This document shows, in pieces, positions 54,774 to 64,000 of a DNA stretch of 64,000 nt; position 1 is the first letter of the stretch; each line of letters opens with the position of its first letter. Origin of the DNA: Toxorhynchites rutilus septentrionalis (lineage: Eukaryota > Arthropoda > Insecta > Diptera > Culicidae); assembly GCF_029784135.1 (NCBI RefSeq), contig NC_073746.1:229971882-230035881 (forward strand), read 5' to 3'. The notes below the pieces were generated by a model. That model ran no database searches, was not told the DNA's origin, and was given only the letters and a program-made list of their open reading frames with translations. The translations under genes were made by a program, and so were the position numbers.

Positions 54774-54934
54774 TAATTGATTTTTCGAACCACCCTAAAG
54801 TATAAGTGGTCACCCTAACGAAAAAATATGAAAATATTTAAACATACTGGTCTAATGTTTTGTGATAAAGAACAAAACTACCAATTTTAACGAAAATCTG
54901 AGAATCACTATATCGGTTTGGCATGGAACGGCTG

Positions 54935-57170
54935 TATAGAAAGAAATGACTTTCAGTTTTAGTATGCATGTACTCAGTTCACTTTGGCAGAATGAAAATT
55001 AAAGAATATGGTTTTCAGCTCAGTGTGGTTGGATGTATTTTGGTCTGAATAATTAATGCAATAATAATATTAAAATGGCTGAGAAAAACTAATGATTTTT
55101 TTTGTCGCTGATCAGGTCGTAATCAATATCAACAATGTTTTGATTATAGGAAACCATCTTCATGAAGAATTCGTGGTTTACAGTAGGTACATATTTCATC
55201 AGATGTTAAACGCCGGTGTACTTCGCAAGAAGTATGTTGCGTCCATTTGGATGTAAAAGCTCCCTTTTGATTTGACCAAAAAAGGTGAAAGGCCTCCTAA
55301 TATTCTCCTCAAGTCTAACTCAAAGAAGGGATCATCTGCTTGGATCATGAGGCTTTTTCGTGAAATTGCTTGAAATTTGACAGATGCTGCTCAACATACA
55401 TTTTGTTATAACCGTTTTTTGGGCCGATTACATGAATATTCTTGGCCGCAACTACCGCCTCTCGTGTTCTGGTGTATAGTTTGCCTGCATCTCTGTTACC
55501 CTTATGTAGGTTTTTGTCCCAAAAACGAAGCTCAGCATGTTTACGATTTTTGAGATACGCCGACGAATCCACGTTCTCCTGGTGATGAATGCGAGACGTC
55601 TTTAAAAAGTCAAAAGTGATATTTCTTTTTGGTTTTAAATGTTATGATCGAGAAAAATCAAAGAAAATTTTGCCAAAGTGAACCATGTTAAAAAATGTCA
55701 GCTAGAGTACCATTGTCTCTTAATTTTTTTTCCATAACCAAGTCTTTCTCAATAAAATAATACTCCTTTTCACGCTATGAGCTCACATCTTTGGCAATTT
55801 TGGATTCAGAATCTTCAAGAAAATTAAAAACTACATTATGTAGCTGCTAGACACGAAAATATCACTCTTTTTGCAGCCAGAGCGAACCAAGTACATGCTA
55901 ACTGTTAGCACAATATCATTATACAACACATTAGTATTTTGTAACGGCTCATGACTAATTTCATAAGTAGTATGCGCTACATGGGCTGAAAACTTCCGAA
56001 AACAAAAAAATGAACAAGATTCATTTTGAGAGGTTCATCTGTCACTAGCTTATGTGTGTAGTTTCATGACATTTCGTTTATTTGAAAATTTTCGGAAAAC
56101 TTTGAAGGAAAATGGTAAAATTCGGAAAATTTAATTCTCATATGTTCTACAGTTACATCGTGACAAGCGTTGTTAGTCTATTTGATGTTTGCGTCAACGA
56201 AATTGATGTGTTGGTAGGCGCAAAATTCGAGGAAGAAATCATTCCATTTGAGATGTCTCCATTTTATTATATTTACTGTATCAAACATGAATTCCATGAG
56301 TTCCAGAGGAACATGTTATTTGCAAGTGATTGAAAAATCTTGGAAGAGAATCGTGTCTGGAAATAATTTGATATTTTAATGACGAGTTTTGGTAGAAGTA
56401 GTAGGAAATCTGTAGTAGAAGGAAATTGTACAGGGTCAATTAGAAGATCAATCAATGAACAGTTCTGCGATTGGACCCATGCATATTCGCTTAGTAAGAA
56501 AACGTGTATGTTTGAAGGTATTGATAACAAAAAATCCATTTTTGGTTGAACGAAGTTTGCCGGGTCAGCTAGTAAATAAATTATAAAACGACTCTCCCGT
56601 AGCCAACTTGAAATTGGACAACCTGAATTTTTTTGTTATTTCTAGCGTTCGATTTTTTTTATTTTCTCGATATCTGTATAATTTTCAGATTTCCATTCGA
56701 CACATTCTACGCCTTTCTGTTAAACGTAATTTGTAAAACTGTAAAACGTATCTTTGAATGAATTGATGGATCTTATGTGAAATACTGTTGCTATTGCAAA
56801 AGCAGCCGATATCTGCGCCCTACAATCAACTCCTATCTTTGTTTAGGAACATTTCAACAGTAGTGTGATTCAAAAATTCGGACGATTCCTAAAACGAGAA
56901 AAAGTTAATATTTTTTTGACATCGACATCCAAGAATACAAATTTATTCTCAATTTGTGCATAGAGGAAACGATAGAATTTTTTATTTACATAATAGTTTC
57001 ACACACCGAGAAGAAGAATCTATTCATTCCTGGCAATATTTAATTAATATTCATGCTGAACTTTCAATTTTCTCTCCGATGTCAGTGAACAATTTATTCG
57101 AATTTATCCCAAAAGTGTCTGCTCAGCGAATTCGCTTTTTCAGCAAAAACAGAAATAATAAATAAACATG
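54935..57170. other. Unassigned DNA with a Helitron end
   Basis: No gene is recognised with confidence. A minus-strand frame at 55345-55572 is described separately. 56555-56572 is a Helitron 3' terminus (GTTTGCCGGGTCAGCTAG|T). The rest is AT-rich without visible structure. Confidence 0.4.
55345..55572 (-). other. Protein-like open frame, not recognised
   Basis: The frame has 75 codons and reads through SAYLKNRKHAELRFWDKNL and REAVVAAKNIHVIGPKNGY, with a natural-looking amino-acid mix (few low-complexity runs). It is extended upstream by about nine codons to a pyrimidine-rich TTTTTAAAG that could be a splice acceptor. It could be an exon, a pseudogene or a chance frame. I know no matching family. 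Confidence 0.25.
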
Positions 57171-57199
57171 ATAGAGTCGGTGAAATAGAAACAACCCTT

Positions 57200-57662
57200 C
57201 CATTACACGCCAGATTAGACTTTGAAGTGTAACAACACTCGCCCCGTTTTTTTGCTTCTCTCTTTTATCTGACTGTGACGATCGTAAAAGGGGCCGCGAG
57301 GCGGATGGGAGAAGGTAACAGAACTTATTCCCAAGTCTCGTGACCAGCCGAAAACGTAATCATGTGTTGCTCGTAAGGAACACGAGAGTTTTCCAAATTG
57401 TTTTTCCAAGCGCTCCCAGAGAGAGAGAGGTCTGTTATGGTAGCTAGCATGACAGAGCGTGAGATGTTTCCTTAGTTTTCCGTCCTATTTTTCTCACTCT
57501 CTGACCCTTTCGTGTGCTCTCTCACGGGCAAATCCATGCTTATCGCGGAATCCGCTTCTTACGGCCGTACGGCGTGTCACGTGTTCTTACTTTCACGTTC
57601 ATCTCCGGGTAAATACATTTCTGTCTTTATGAAGGGAGCGGCCTAATATTTAGGCCGTTACA
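57200..57662 (-). mobile_element. Possible solo LTR
   Basis: On the minus strand the block opens TGTAACGGCCTAAATATTAG, with GGCCTAAATATTAGGCC an exact palindrome. It has a TATA-like AGATAAAAGAGAG and is GC-richer than its surroundings. The opening TG and promoter features fit a long terminal repeat, but I found no clear CA end, no target duplication and no internal retroelement genes. Confidence 0.3.
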
Positions 57663-58103
57663 TAAGAGGAGAACGCAAACGATTCGCTCATTATTATGGT
57701 GCTATTAAAAATTATTATTTTGTAATTGCGTAAAGATTATATGTTCTGCCCACCTCGCAGGAAGGTGGGAATAAGAGATGTGGGAGATTTGTTTCGCAAA
57801 TTGAAGACATGGCTTCGGGAGCGATGTTGTGACTCTCTGCATCACAATTCTAGCGAACCGTAGAGTTCGTTGGATTCGTGTGTTTTCTGTTCTCGGATCA
57901 TTGACGTCAGAATCGATTTTTTTTGTTGGGAATATTTTTTATTAAAATTTCCAGATGAATGGTAAAATGCCTTCTGCCTCCTTATACATCGTTGAGTTTG
58001 TCTTCACCCAAATCAGAATGATAGAATACTTTGGAAGATAGTTGAGATGATTAGAAAAATTGAAAAAATGGAAAAAATCAAAAGAAAATTGACTATGCAT
58101 ATC

Positions 58104-58109
<6 letters not shown>

Positions 58110-58140
<31 letters not shown>
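58110..58140. repeat. (TA)n microsatellite
   Basis: An uninterrupted run of about fifteen AT dinucleotides. Confidence 0.95.
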
Positions 58141-58143
<3 letters not shown>

Positions 58144-58300
58144 TTTCATTCAATGAATTTCTGGCAACTGTTTGTAGTTGACAGTTTTCTTTGGCGTGTA
58201 TGAGCCACGTGATCCAAATGGCTGGATAATGTTCATAATCAAATTAATTCCATCATTTATGGAAAATTAATAATTTCATTAATAAAATTATAAAAAAAAT

Positions 58301-58877
58301 CCACATTGAACCCATTTGAATGATTTAATTTTTTTAAAGAAAATAGCTTTTGCCTATATTCTATCTCAAGTTGTCTATGTTTGTTAACGAATTCTCATAA
58401 ACTCCCTTCAGCTTCAAATAAATATAGAATAGATTTTTAGATTGCATCGAAATTTCTGTTGTTTATTCTATTTGATTACTCAAACTATATAAATATTAAA
58501 AAAAACAAATAATAACCATCTCTATTATAGCCTAAAGATAAGAAAATACAAATATCCGTTAAAAATTTCGTCATTTCACATACTAACATTGATCAAATGC
58601 TCATTCATCCATTTAAATAATTCTTCAAAAACTCTTTACAAATACTACGGAATATTCGAAGGCTTCGCTTCGCTTTGTATTTTCTTATCTTTAGACTATA
58701 ATAGTGATAGTTATTATTTGTTTTTTTTATTGTTTCTTCCTTTGGTAGTGGACCTTTACTTAAACAATGCTTGTGAAATCTTTAATAGTTTGAGTCCGCA
58801 CAACTTGAAATAGAACATAGACGAAAGTTATTTTCTTTAAAAAAAAATGAAATCATAGAAATGGGTTCAATGTGGTA
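58301..58877. mobile_element. Foldback MITE, 577 bp
   Basis: The ends CCACATTGAACCCATTT and the exact complement at the right are the tips of arms of about 90 bp. A second inner inverted pair (58498-58552 and 58675-58733, shared AAACAAATAATAACCATC-like and complement) extends the hairpin. AT-rich, no coding sequence. Confidence 0.75.
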
Positions 58878-58879
58878 AC

Positions 58880-59327
58880 CTGAGATAGGGATAGCTCAAC
58901 CGGAATACTTGTAAATTTATTTTCTCAACAGATAGTTATATCAGGACTTTTCTGTGTTGCGGAATTGCATATTGAATGTAGGGCATGAAGATCGGCTGGA
59001 ATTAGGCTTCGGATTGCTCTGCTGTCTGGACACGAATACTATCGCATTAGGAGACCGTTCTCGGGTATCTACTAAAGCGGGAATTCCATTGTAAATTCAA
59101 GGCTAATACGGACATAGGTATTGGGTTCAATTCCTGATCGGTCAAGGATGTTTCGGGTTGGCTTGGGTTTGCTCAGCTGCTAGAGCTCGGACAGCCATCA
59201 AATCATGAAAAAGATGGACTTTCAAGCAGGTATTCATATTTATAGAATTTTGTGATTTTAATAATTTGCTTTATAAGCAGTTTTGGGCTATTGAAAGTTT
59301 TTGGTCCAATAAATAACCAGCCTTGTG
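58880..59327. other. Unassigned DNA with a tRNA box B-like word
   Basis: 59125-59150 has GGGTTCAATTCC, like a tRNA box B, but no box A at the right distance was found. It may be a decayed SINE. Nothing else is visible. Confidence 0.3.
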
Positions 59328-59453
59328 TCTACGTGGCCGAGCGTGTTATTCGGCATAGAAATCTCAACCAAGTACTACTAATAAAAATGACGCAAGTAAT
59401 GCTACGTTGAGAAGGCAAAAGTTCCACTGGAACGTTAGTGCCATCCAAGAAGT
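59328..59453 (+). mobile_element. Feilai-like SINE, 3' half
   Basis: It matches the 3' half of the SINE at 6124-6399 in the other orientation: CGTGTTATTCGGCATAGAAAT, then AATAAAAATGACGC, GTTGAGAAGGCAAAAGTTCC and GGAACGTTAGTGCCATCCAAG. Most of the tRNA-like head is missing. Confidence 0.75.
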
Positions 59454-60591
59454 AACCAGCATAACTCTTATCATGAAGTGATTAATATACCACTTCGTAG
59501 AACCGACAAATAGGTATTGACGCTCAAAACTTTGTTCCTCAAACGAAAAGCTCGCGTTTTAGGAAATTCAAACTAACACCACAGTACAGATTCAAATATG
59601 ATGTGATGCAAAAATACAAAGGGAGTCTTCACCAGACGGTATGCAAATCGACGCGGTGCTTCTAACGAACAAAATTGCCCTAATTGTGTGATTTTTATGT
59701 ATCTTCCTTATGTATCTTCCTTAGAATCGAGTAAAACCACTGTGTGTGACATTAGCATTGAGAAAGACGGCTGTTTGATGGTTGAAGCAAAACAACTTGC
59801 ATTCGGTCTTGAGAAAGACCATTTCGAAAATTTCGCTGCCGTCTGGAATAGTACAGTGTACCATAATACAGTAATTCCGTTATTATCAATAAGATAACTC
59901 GCCCCGCTCAAACGTTTGTAGGGAAATGAGATGGCACCATCATTATTTTTATAAAAAAAAAATACAATAAAAGTGAAATTATTTAACTTTTTCAAAACTT
60001 GCAAAAATATAGTACACAATGACGCTTTTTCTCGTTTTGGCTCTACTCATGCAATATATGAGTTTCTGGATTCCAGTTAATGTACAAATCATCAATAACA
60101 AATTTAATAAATCTTATCAGAATTTAATATAAAATATAAAAAAAAACCTTTTGATAAAACATAGCTTTACATTCGGGTACCTGTCGCATTCGGGTATTTG
60201 TTACATCCGGTGATTGGAATTCTGGTGAATGCCTTTCGGGTAAATGTTACACAATCTCAAGCAGGTAATATTCTACGTCAAAACGTCATAACATGCAATG
60301 ACAAATACAATCTCAGGCTTAAGTACCCATTCCATACGTTTTATATGGTTTTCCTGGATATGGACTATGGTTTTAAGACATAAGATTACAAATAGCTTAT
60401 ACACAATGCACAACGCACAGGAAAATTATTTTTATGAACTTTTCAATCCTCTTATTGGAGCTTAGAAACCTCTATCGAGGCCACTAAGTGACCTTCGTGA
60501 ACCTGTAAGATTGACACGGTATTAAATTTCTTGTTCATGAAACTCTAGGTACTGGTTCTGAAGAGACGTTGTTATATGTTGAAAATGTGTA
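59454..60591. other. Unassigned DNA
   Basis: 59580-60020 has a 69-codon frame without known domain. 60170-60250 repeats ATTCGGGTA-like words four times. No gene recognised. Confidence 0.35.
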
Positions 60592-61403
60592 CGAGGTATG
60601 TTCAAAAAGTATCACGAATTTTGAATTTTCGTGGGTTACATATATTCGAATTTCGATTATTTAGTAGTGTTATGTTGGTGCTTATGTCTCTCACTCGTTT
60701 TCGTTTTTACCTATTCAAAAAAATGGATCAAAGAACCTGTATCAAATTTTGTGTGAAAAACGGAAATAAGTGCGCGAATGCATTCCGAATGTTGACTGTG
60801 GCATACGGAGAAGCTACCTTAGACCGAAGCAACGTTTGTACAAAATGTTCTCAGAAGGCCGAGAAGATGTGAACGACGAAGAGCGTGCCGGACACCCGAG
60901 CACTTCAACAACAGACGAACAAATTGATGAAGTGAAGAAAATGGTATTTGCTAATCGTCGAATCACCGTTAGAGAAGTTGCTGATGACCTAGACTTATCG
61001 ATTGGCTCGTGTCATTCGATTTTTATCAATTATTTGGGCATGAGACGGGTCGCCGTGAAATTCGTCTCAAAATTGCCCAATTTCGACCAAAAACAGCTTC
61101 GCATGAACATTGCCAATGAGCTGTTGACTCTGTCCGCGACTACTCAAATTTGCTCCAGAGGGTCATAACTAATGACGAATCGTGAGTTTATGGTTATGAC
61201 GTGGAATTGAGATGAAGACGGCATCGAAGGAAAAGCTGAACAAGATGAGTAAAAAAAATTCTTTGAAGTGCTTCGAGTATTGGAAAAAACGTTGGCACAA
61301 GTGTATAATCTCTCATGGGGATTACTTTGAGGGGACAAAATAGATATTTATAAATAAATTAAAAAAAAACACAAAATTCGCGATACTTTTTGAACACACC
61401 TCG
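60592..61403 (+). mobile_element. mariner element with deleted catalytic core
   Basis: Terminal inverted repeats CGAGGTATGTTCAAAAAGTA and (reverse complement) CGAGGTGTGTTCAAAAAGTA are flanked by TA at 60590-60591 and 61404-61405. At 812 bp it is shorter than a typical mariner of about 1.3 kb, because the second half of the transposase gene is mostly deleted. Confidence 0.9.
60723..61330 (+). pseudogene. mariner transposase, deleted
   Basis: The start at 60723 gives MDQRTCIKFCVKNGNKCANA, then a frame change into KMFSEGREDVNDEERAGHPS, ITVREVADDLDLSIGSCHSI and PNFDQKQLRMNIANELL (N-terminal DNA-binding region). The first catalytic Asp lies in ITNDES (about 61170), followed by a stop where Trp is expected. 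The second and third Asp motifs are missing; only the C-terminal FEYWKKRWHKCIISHGDYF remains. Non-functional. Confidence 0.85.
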
Positions 61404-61416
61404 TATTTTATATCGA

Positions 61417-61481
61417 GGTAAAATGTACGATACTTCGAGATTATGTCATAACGAGGGTACGTTATATCGAAGTTCCTCTGT
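61417..61481 (-). mobile_element. End fragment of the pogo-like MITE family
   Basis: It contains GGGTACGTTATATCGAAGTT followed by CCTCTGTA, resembling the right end of 3125-3577 in a diverged form. It lies 13 bp after the mariner. No left end was found. Confidence 0.5.
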
Positions 61482-63238
61482 ACTGCACAAAAATAGCTCA
61501 AAATCAAATGTTACATTTTCTTTAATACTTTTTCTTCAAGACCTTGTTGTTGATACATTTAGTAGAACTCTGAATGTGCATGTTATAACTAGTATTAATA
61601 TAGATAGCTTTATATAGTTCTTCCTAAAAAAAATATTTAAAATGTTGTTTGCTGATGACTAATGATGTAATTTTCTACCGAAAAGCTCAACATCGGCCCC
61701 TACGGATCGACGCTGGGCTTAACGTGTTAATATAACACAAGCTAAACATAAACAATTTCCCACGCCTGAACTTCAAAACAAAACAAACATCGTCACTCTT
61801 CCAGAGTCCTTCTTGAAACAACGTTACGTTGCAGCAATACCTGGCGACTCCTCTTCGCGTTCTCTCTACCAAGGGCCCACCTTGCGAAAAAAGAGCGTAG
61901 CATCAGCTGAATTTTCTGCCGCAGTGTGTTCAGCCTTTCGTTGGCATGAAGCAACAGTCTTTCCTGTCCTCACCTCCCGAGAAGCTTGTTGCGGTGCTCT
62001 GAGTTTGTATGATTTTCCCAGCACCATTTTCCTCTCCTTTGTCCTGATATCGGGCCCCGATTGCGGCAGAGAAACGGAAGGTGGCAAACTTTGCGAGAGG
62101 AGAGAATGGGAACCTAAAGTGAGAAAGGAGAGAAAAGACTGGCGAATGAGACCTGCGAAGATCAAAACTCATTCGCACACCTTGATGGGGAGTCAGTATC
62201 GCCTAGGTACTAGCTTCACACCGTCATCACTCCGGAGGAACAATTCCAGAATTAGAATTGGAATCAGCTAGTAGCACACATGGATTACCCCTTATAAACT
62301 GTTGAATCAATAAAAAATATTATGAGCGATGAGATGATTTCATGCATTTCTCATGCAGATTGGTGTAACATGTGAACCATGAAAAAAATCTATACTTTGT
62401 AAGTTTAATAAAAAACTTAACAAAACAAAGACAGGGACTGTATCAGCTGAAGCAGCAAACGGTGAAGCGAGTGAACGTTCTTGTTCCAAGAAAAGTGAAA
62501 GTGAGAAACTAAAGTTTCAGTTCAAGGACACTTTCTTCTTGAGAAAGGCAATACTGTTAGAATGTTGTTTGTTGATGTTGAGATTTAGAGGATTTTACTG
62601 AGAAGAATTGAAGTTTCTGAGATTTGTCTTTTGTGTGGTTCTATCGCAATCCATATCCTGCTAATACTGATAACAGGGCTAATAAAGTTAGGTGAAGTGA
62701 AGATCTCAATTATTAATAACAATTGAAAAGCATTACTTGTGAAGTGCAAACCTGTTCCATCGTACAAGTTCCTTATCCTGTTAGCCTACCCATTCTGCCT
62801 TCTGTCTTCTTGACATTTCTCCTAGATCTGAGGAGGAAAGCAACGGTGATCAATCTTGATTGGTCACGCCAAGCACGTGTTTCTATTTCTGTAATTGAGA
62901 AGAAAAACATACAAAAAAAAAGAAACTGATCCGCACTAGCTCGAGAACAAATGTGCCGTCATTAATTGATAATGGGAGTTTTAGTGCTGTTGTAGCAGAT
63001 ATATCAAAAACTGTGTGAAAGTGGAAACTGGAATCGGAGGAAAAAACATAAAAAAACAAATCATGAGACAAACATCCGAGCGGAGATAAAAGTAAAACTT
63101 TTCCTATACGAACGTTACGTACGAATAGCCACGTGAATCTTGCTCTCGTGATATGTGCTCCAAAAACAATTAAAACCAAATAAACAATATTAGTATTAAC
63201 TGCGGGGAGATAAAAGCGCGCCGATTCGATTCTACCTT
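61482..63238. other. Unassigned, gene-proximal-looking DNA
   Basis: 61800-62280 has even composition and no transposon match. A splice-acceptor-like pyrimidine tract ending CTCCTAG is at 62790-62825. 63180-63238 has a TATA-like GATAAAAG. Together with the exon candidate to the right, this could be promoter, 5' UTR or an intron edge, but nothing can be assigned. Confidence 0.35.
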
Positions 63239-63293
63239 ATGCGGATGACGTCCCCAGATGTTCCGGAAGTACACAAAAAGCGGGTGTTAAAAG
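63239..63293 (+). CDS. Candidate first coding exon (18 codons)
   Basis: An ATG at 63239 opens MRMTSPDVPEVHKKRVLK and the frame runs into TTAAAAG|GTGAGTG, a strong splice donor at 63293/63294, leaving phase 1. If the donor is not used the frame stops two codons later. No family is recognised from 18 residues. It could begin a gene lying to the right, or an alternative start of the kinase gene. The phase differs from the phase-0 end of the PH exon, so it would not splice in frame to the same next exon. Confidence 0.3.
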
Positions 63294-64000
63294 GTGAGTG
63301 ACTTCCAAGGTGATAGATGAAAATCAAGTGAAAACCGCGTTTACGATTTGATTTTGGCTCACGCTTTTGCACGAATAGCAAGTAAATGGTTGGCAAATGG
63401 TGGAACGTGAAAATTTCCAAAAGAGATCAATCAAACGCTGCCGCACTCATCCGCCAACAGTTTTGCATGGCATATTTTTACTGCGCGCTGCGGTTTTCTA
63501 CTGCAGCTTCTATTTGGATCACATCGTTTGTGAAATTCTATCTGCAGTGCACTCGACCGAAGCTAAACTCAACACACATCAGAGTAATCTCGGCTCGTAC
63601 GTGTATGTGATGTATTCCCTGCCAACGGTTGAAAATTCAGAGATATTGCGGGAGGGTGGTTAGCCGGAGAAAAATACGCTAGGCGAAGCGCGAAAAACAT
63701 GTTTCCTACTGAAACTCACACTTACCCGTACACAGGCCGATGCGGGCAATATTATCGTAGAACTGCCATCGTGACAACGCTGTCGAGCGGTGGACGGGAT
63801 GCTGCTGGAGTAAATGCACAAAAACGTGCTCCGTTTACTCGCTTTTCTTTTATACCAACCAGTTTTCTTGATCTCAACTGTGGTTCTTATGCAAATGGCG
63901 GTGCTTCGCGATGAGGGAATTTGAAGAAAAGTTTTTTGAATACAAAGTGGTTTGCAAGTTAAGATAAATAAATGAATGAGCAACAGAAAACTTTCTGCTT
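63294..64000. other. Unassigned DNA to the window end
   Basis: GC-richer than the window average. Frames of 60-107 codons overlap on both strands without recognised domains. It may be intron following the candidate exon. Confidence 0.35.

Larger units (their letters stand above)
52598..54934. mobile_element. Foldback element with TA duplication, hosting a DD37E transposon
   Basis: The outer tips CAGCCATTCCGTGCCAAACC and (reverse complement) CAGCCGTTCCATGCCAAACC are flanked by TA. The outer inverted arms are about 150 bp (52598-52740, 54780-54934). Within it 52745-53050 and 53220-53500 form a second inverted pair (shared CATGGCTTTGGACTAGAG and its complement). Without the 1264-bp insertion it would be about 1.07 kb. 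No own coding sequence. Confidence 0.8.

Noticed and set aside
61813..62271. 152-codon plus-strand frame
   Set aside because: Two minus-strand frames of 82-99 codons overlap it; composition is even in all frames and no family is recognised, so none can be chosen.

Overview
The window looks like intronic and repeat-rich DNA from a culicine mosquito, most likely Aedes. The reasons are a tRNA-headed SINE of the Feilai type, DD37E mariner-like elements, I-clade and Jockey-clade LINEs, pogo and Kolobok MITEs, Helitron ends, and AT-rich unique DNA with very little host coding sequence. I see no bacterial or viral genes. All assignments come from reading the sequence by eye; no database was searched.

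The clearest host coding sequence is one 111-nt exon at 11865-11975 (+). It encodes the first strands of a pleckstrin-homology domain very like that of diacylglycerol kinase eta/delta, with good splice sites on both sides. Much of the window may therefore be introns of a long + strand kinase gene. Two further candidate 5' exons end at strong GTGAGT donors: about 22173-22619, downstream of a 78-bp tandem array, and 63239-63293, a short open reading frame.

Region by region. 0-2.6 kb: a truncated DD37E transposon, then a repeat holding a decayed histone H2A copy with its 3' stem-loop. 2.7-9 kb: MITEs, a foldback, and a SINE nested in a pogo-like element. 11.8-14.1 kb: the kinase exon and a Kolobok element. 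18.9-25.5 kb: a deleted mariner, SINEs, the 78-bp array, Helitron remnants and a foldback. 26.4-31.7 kb: a composite repeat with three histone H3 pseudogenes, two of them head to head. 31.8-46.4 kb: three LINE lineages (Jockey, a LINE with a restriction-like endonuclease, and a nearly full-length I-clade element) with a second copy of the composite repeat inserted in the I element. 46.4-54.9 kb: a Helitron end, a deleted mariner, a pogo MITE, and a foldback hosting a complete but broken DD37E element. 55-64 kb: mostly unassigned DNA, one more deleted mariner and the candidate exon at the right.

The most unusual thread is a 16-bp inverted repeat (GACGTAG-NN-CTACGTC). It occurs, exactly or with decay, at least 13 times, repeatedly at or close to the edges of several different repeat families. 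Some of those families carry histone H3 or H2A gene copies that still have the histone mRNA 3' stem-loop. The H3 copies share the same lesions, including a stop at the codon for lysine 9, so the broken gene seems to have been multiplied as part of a repeat.
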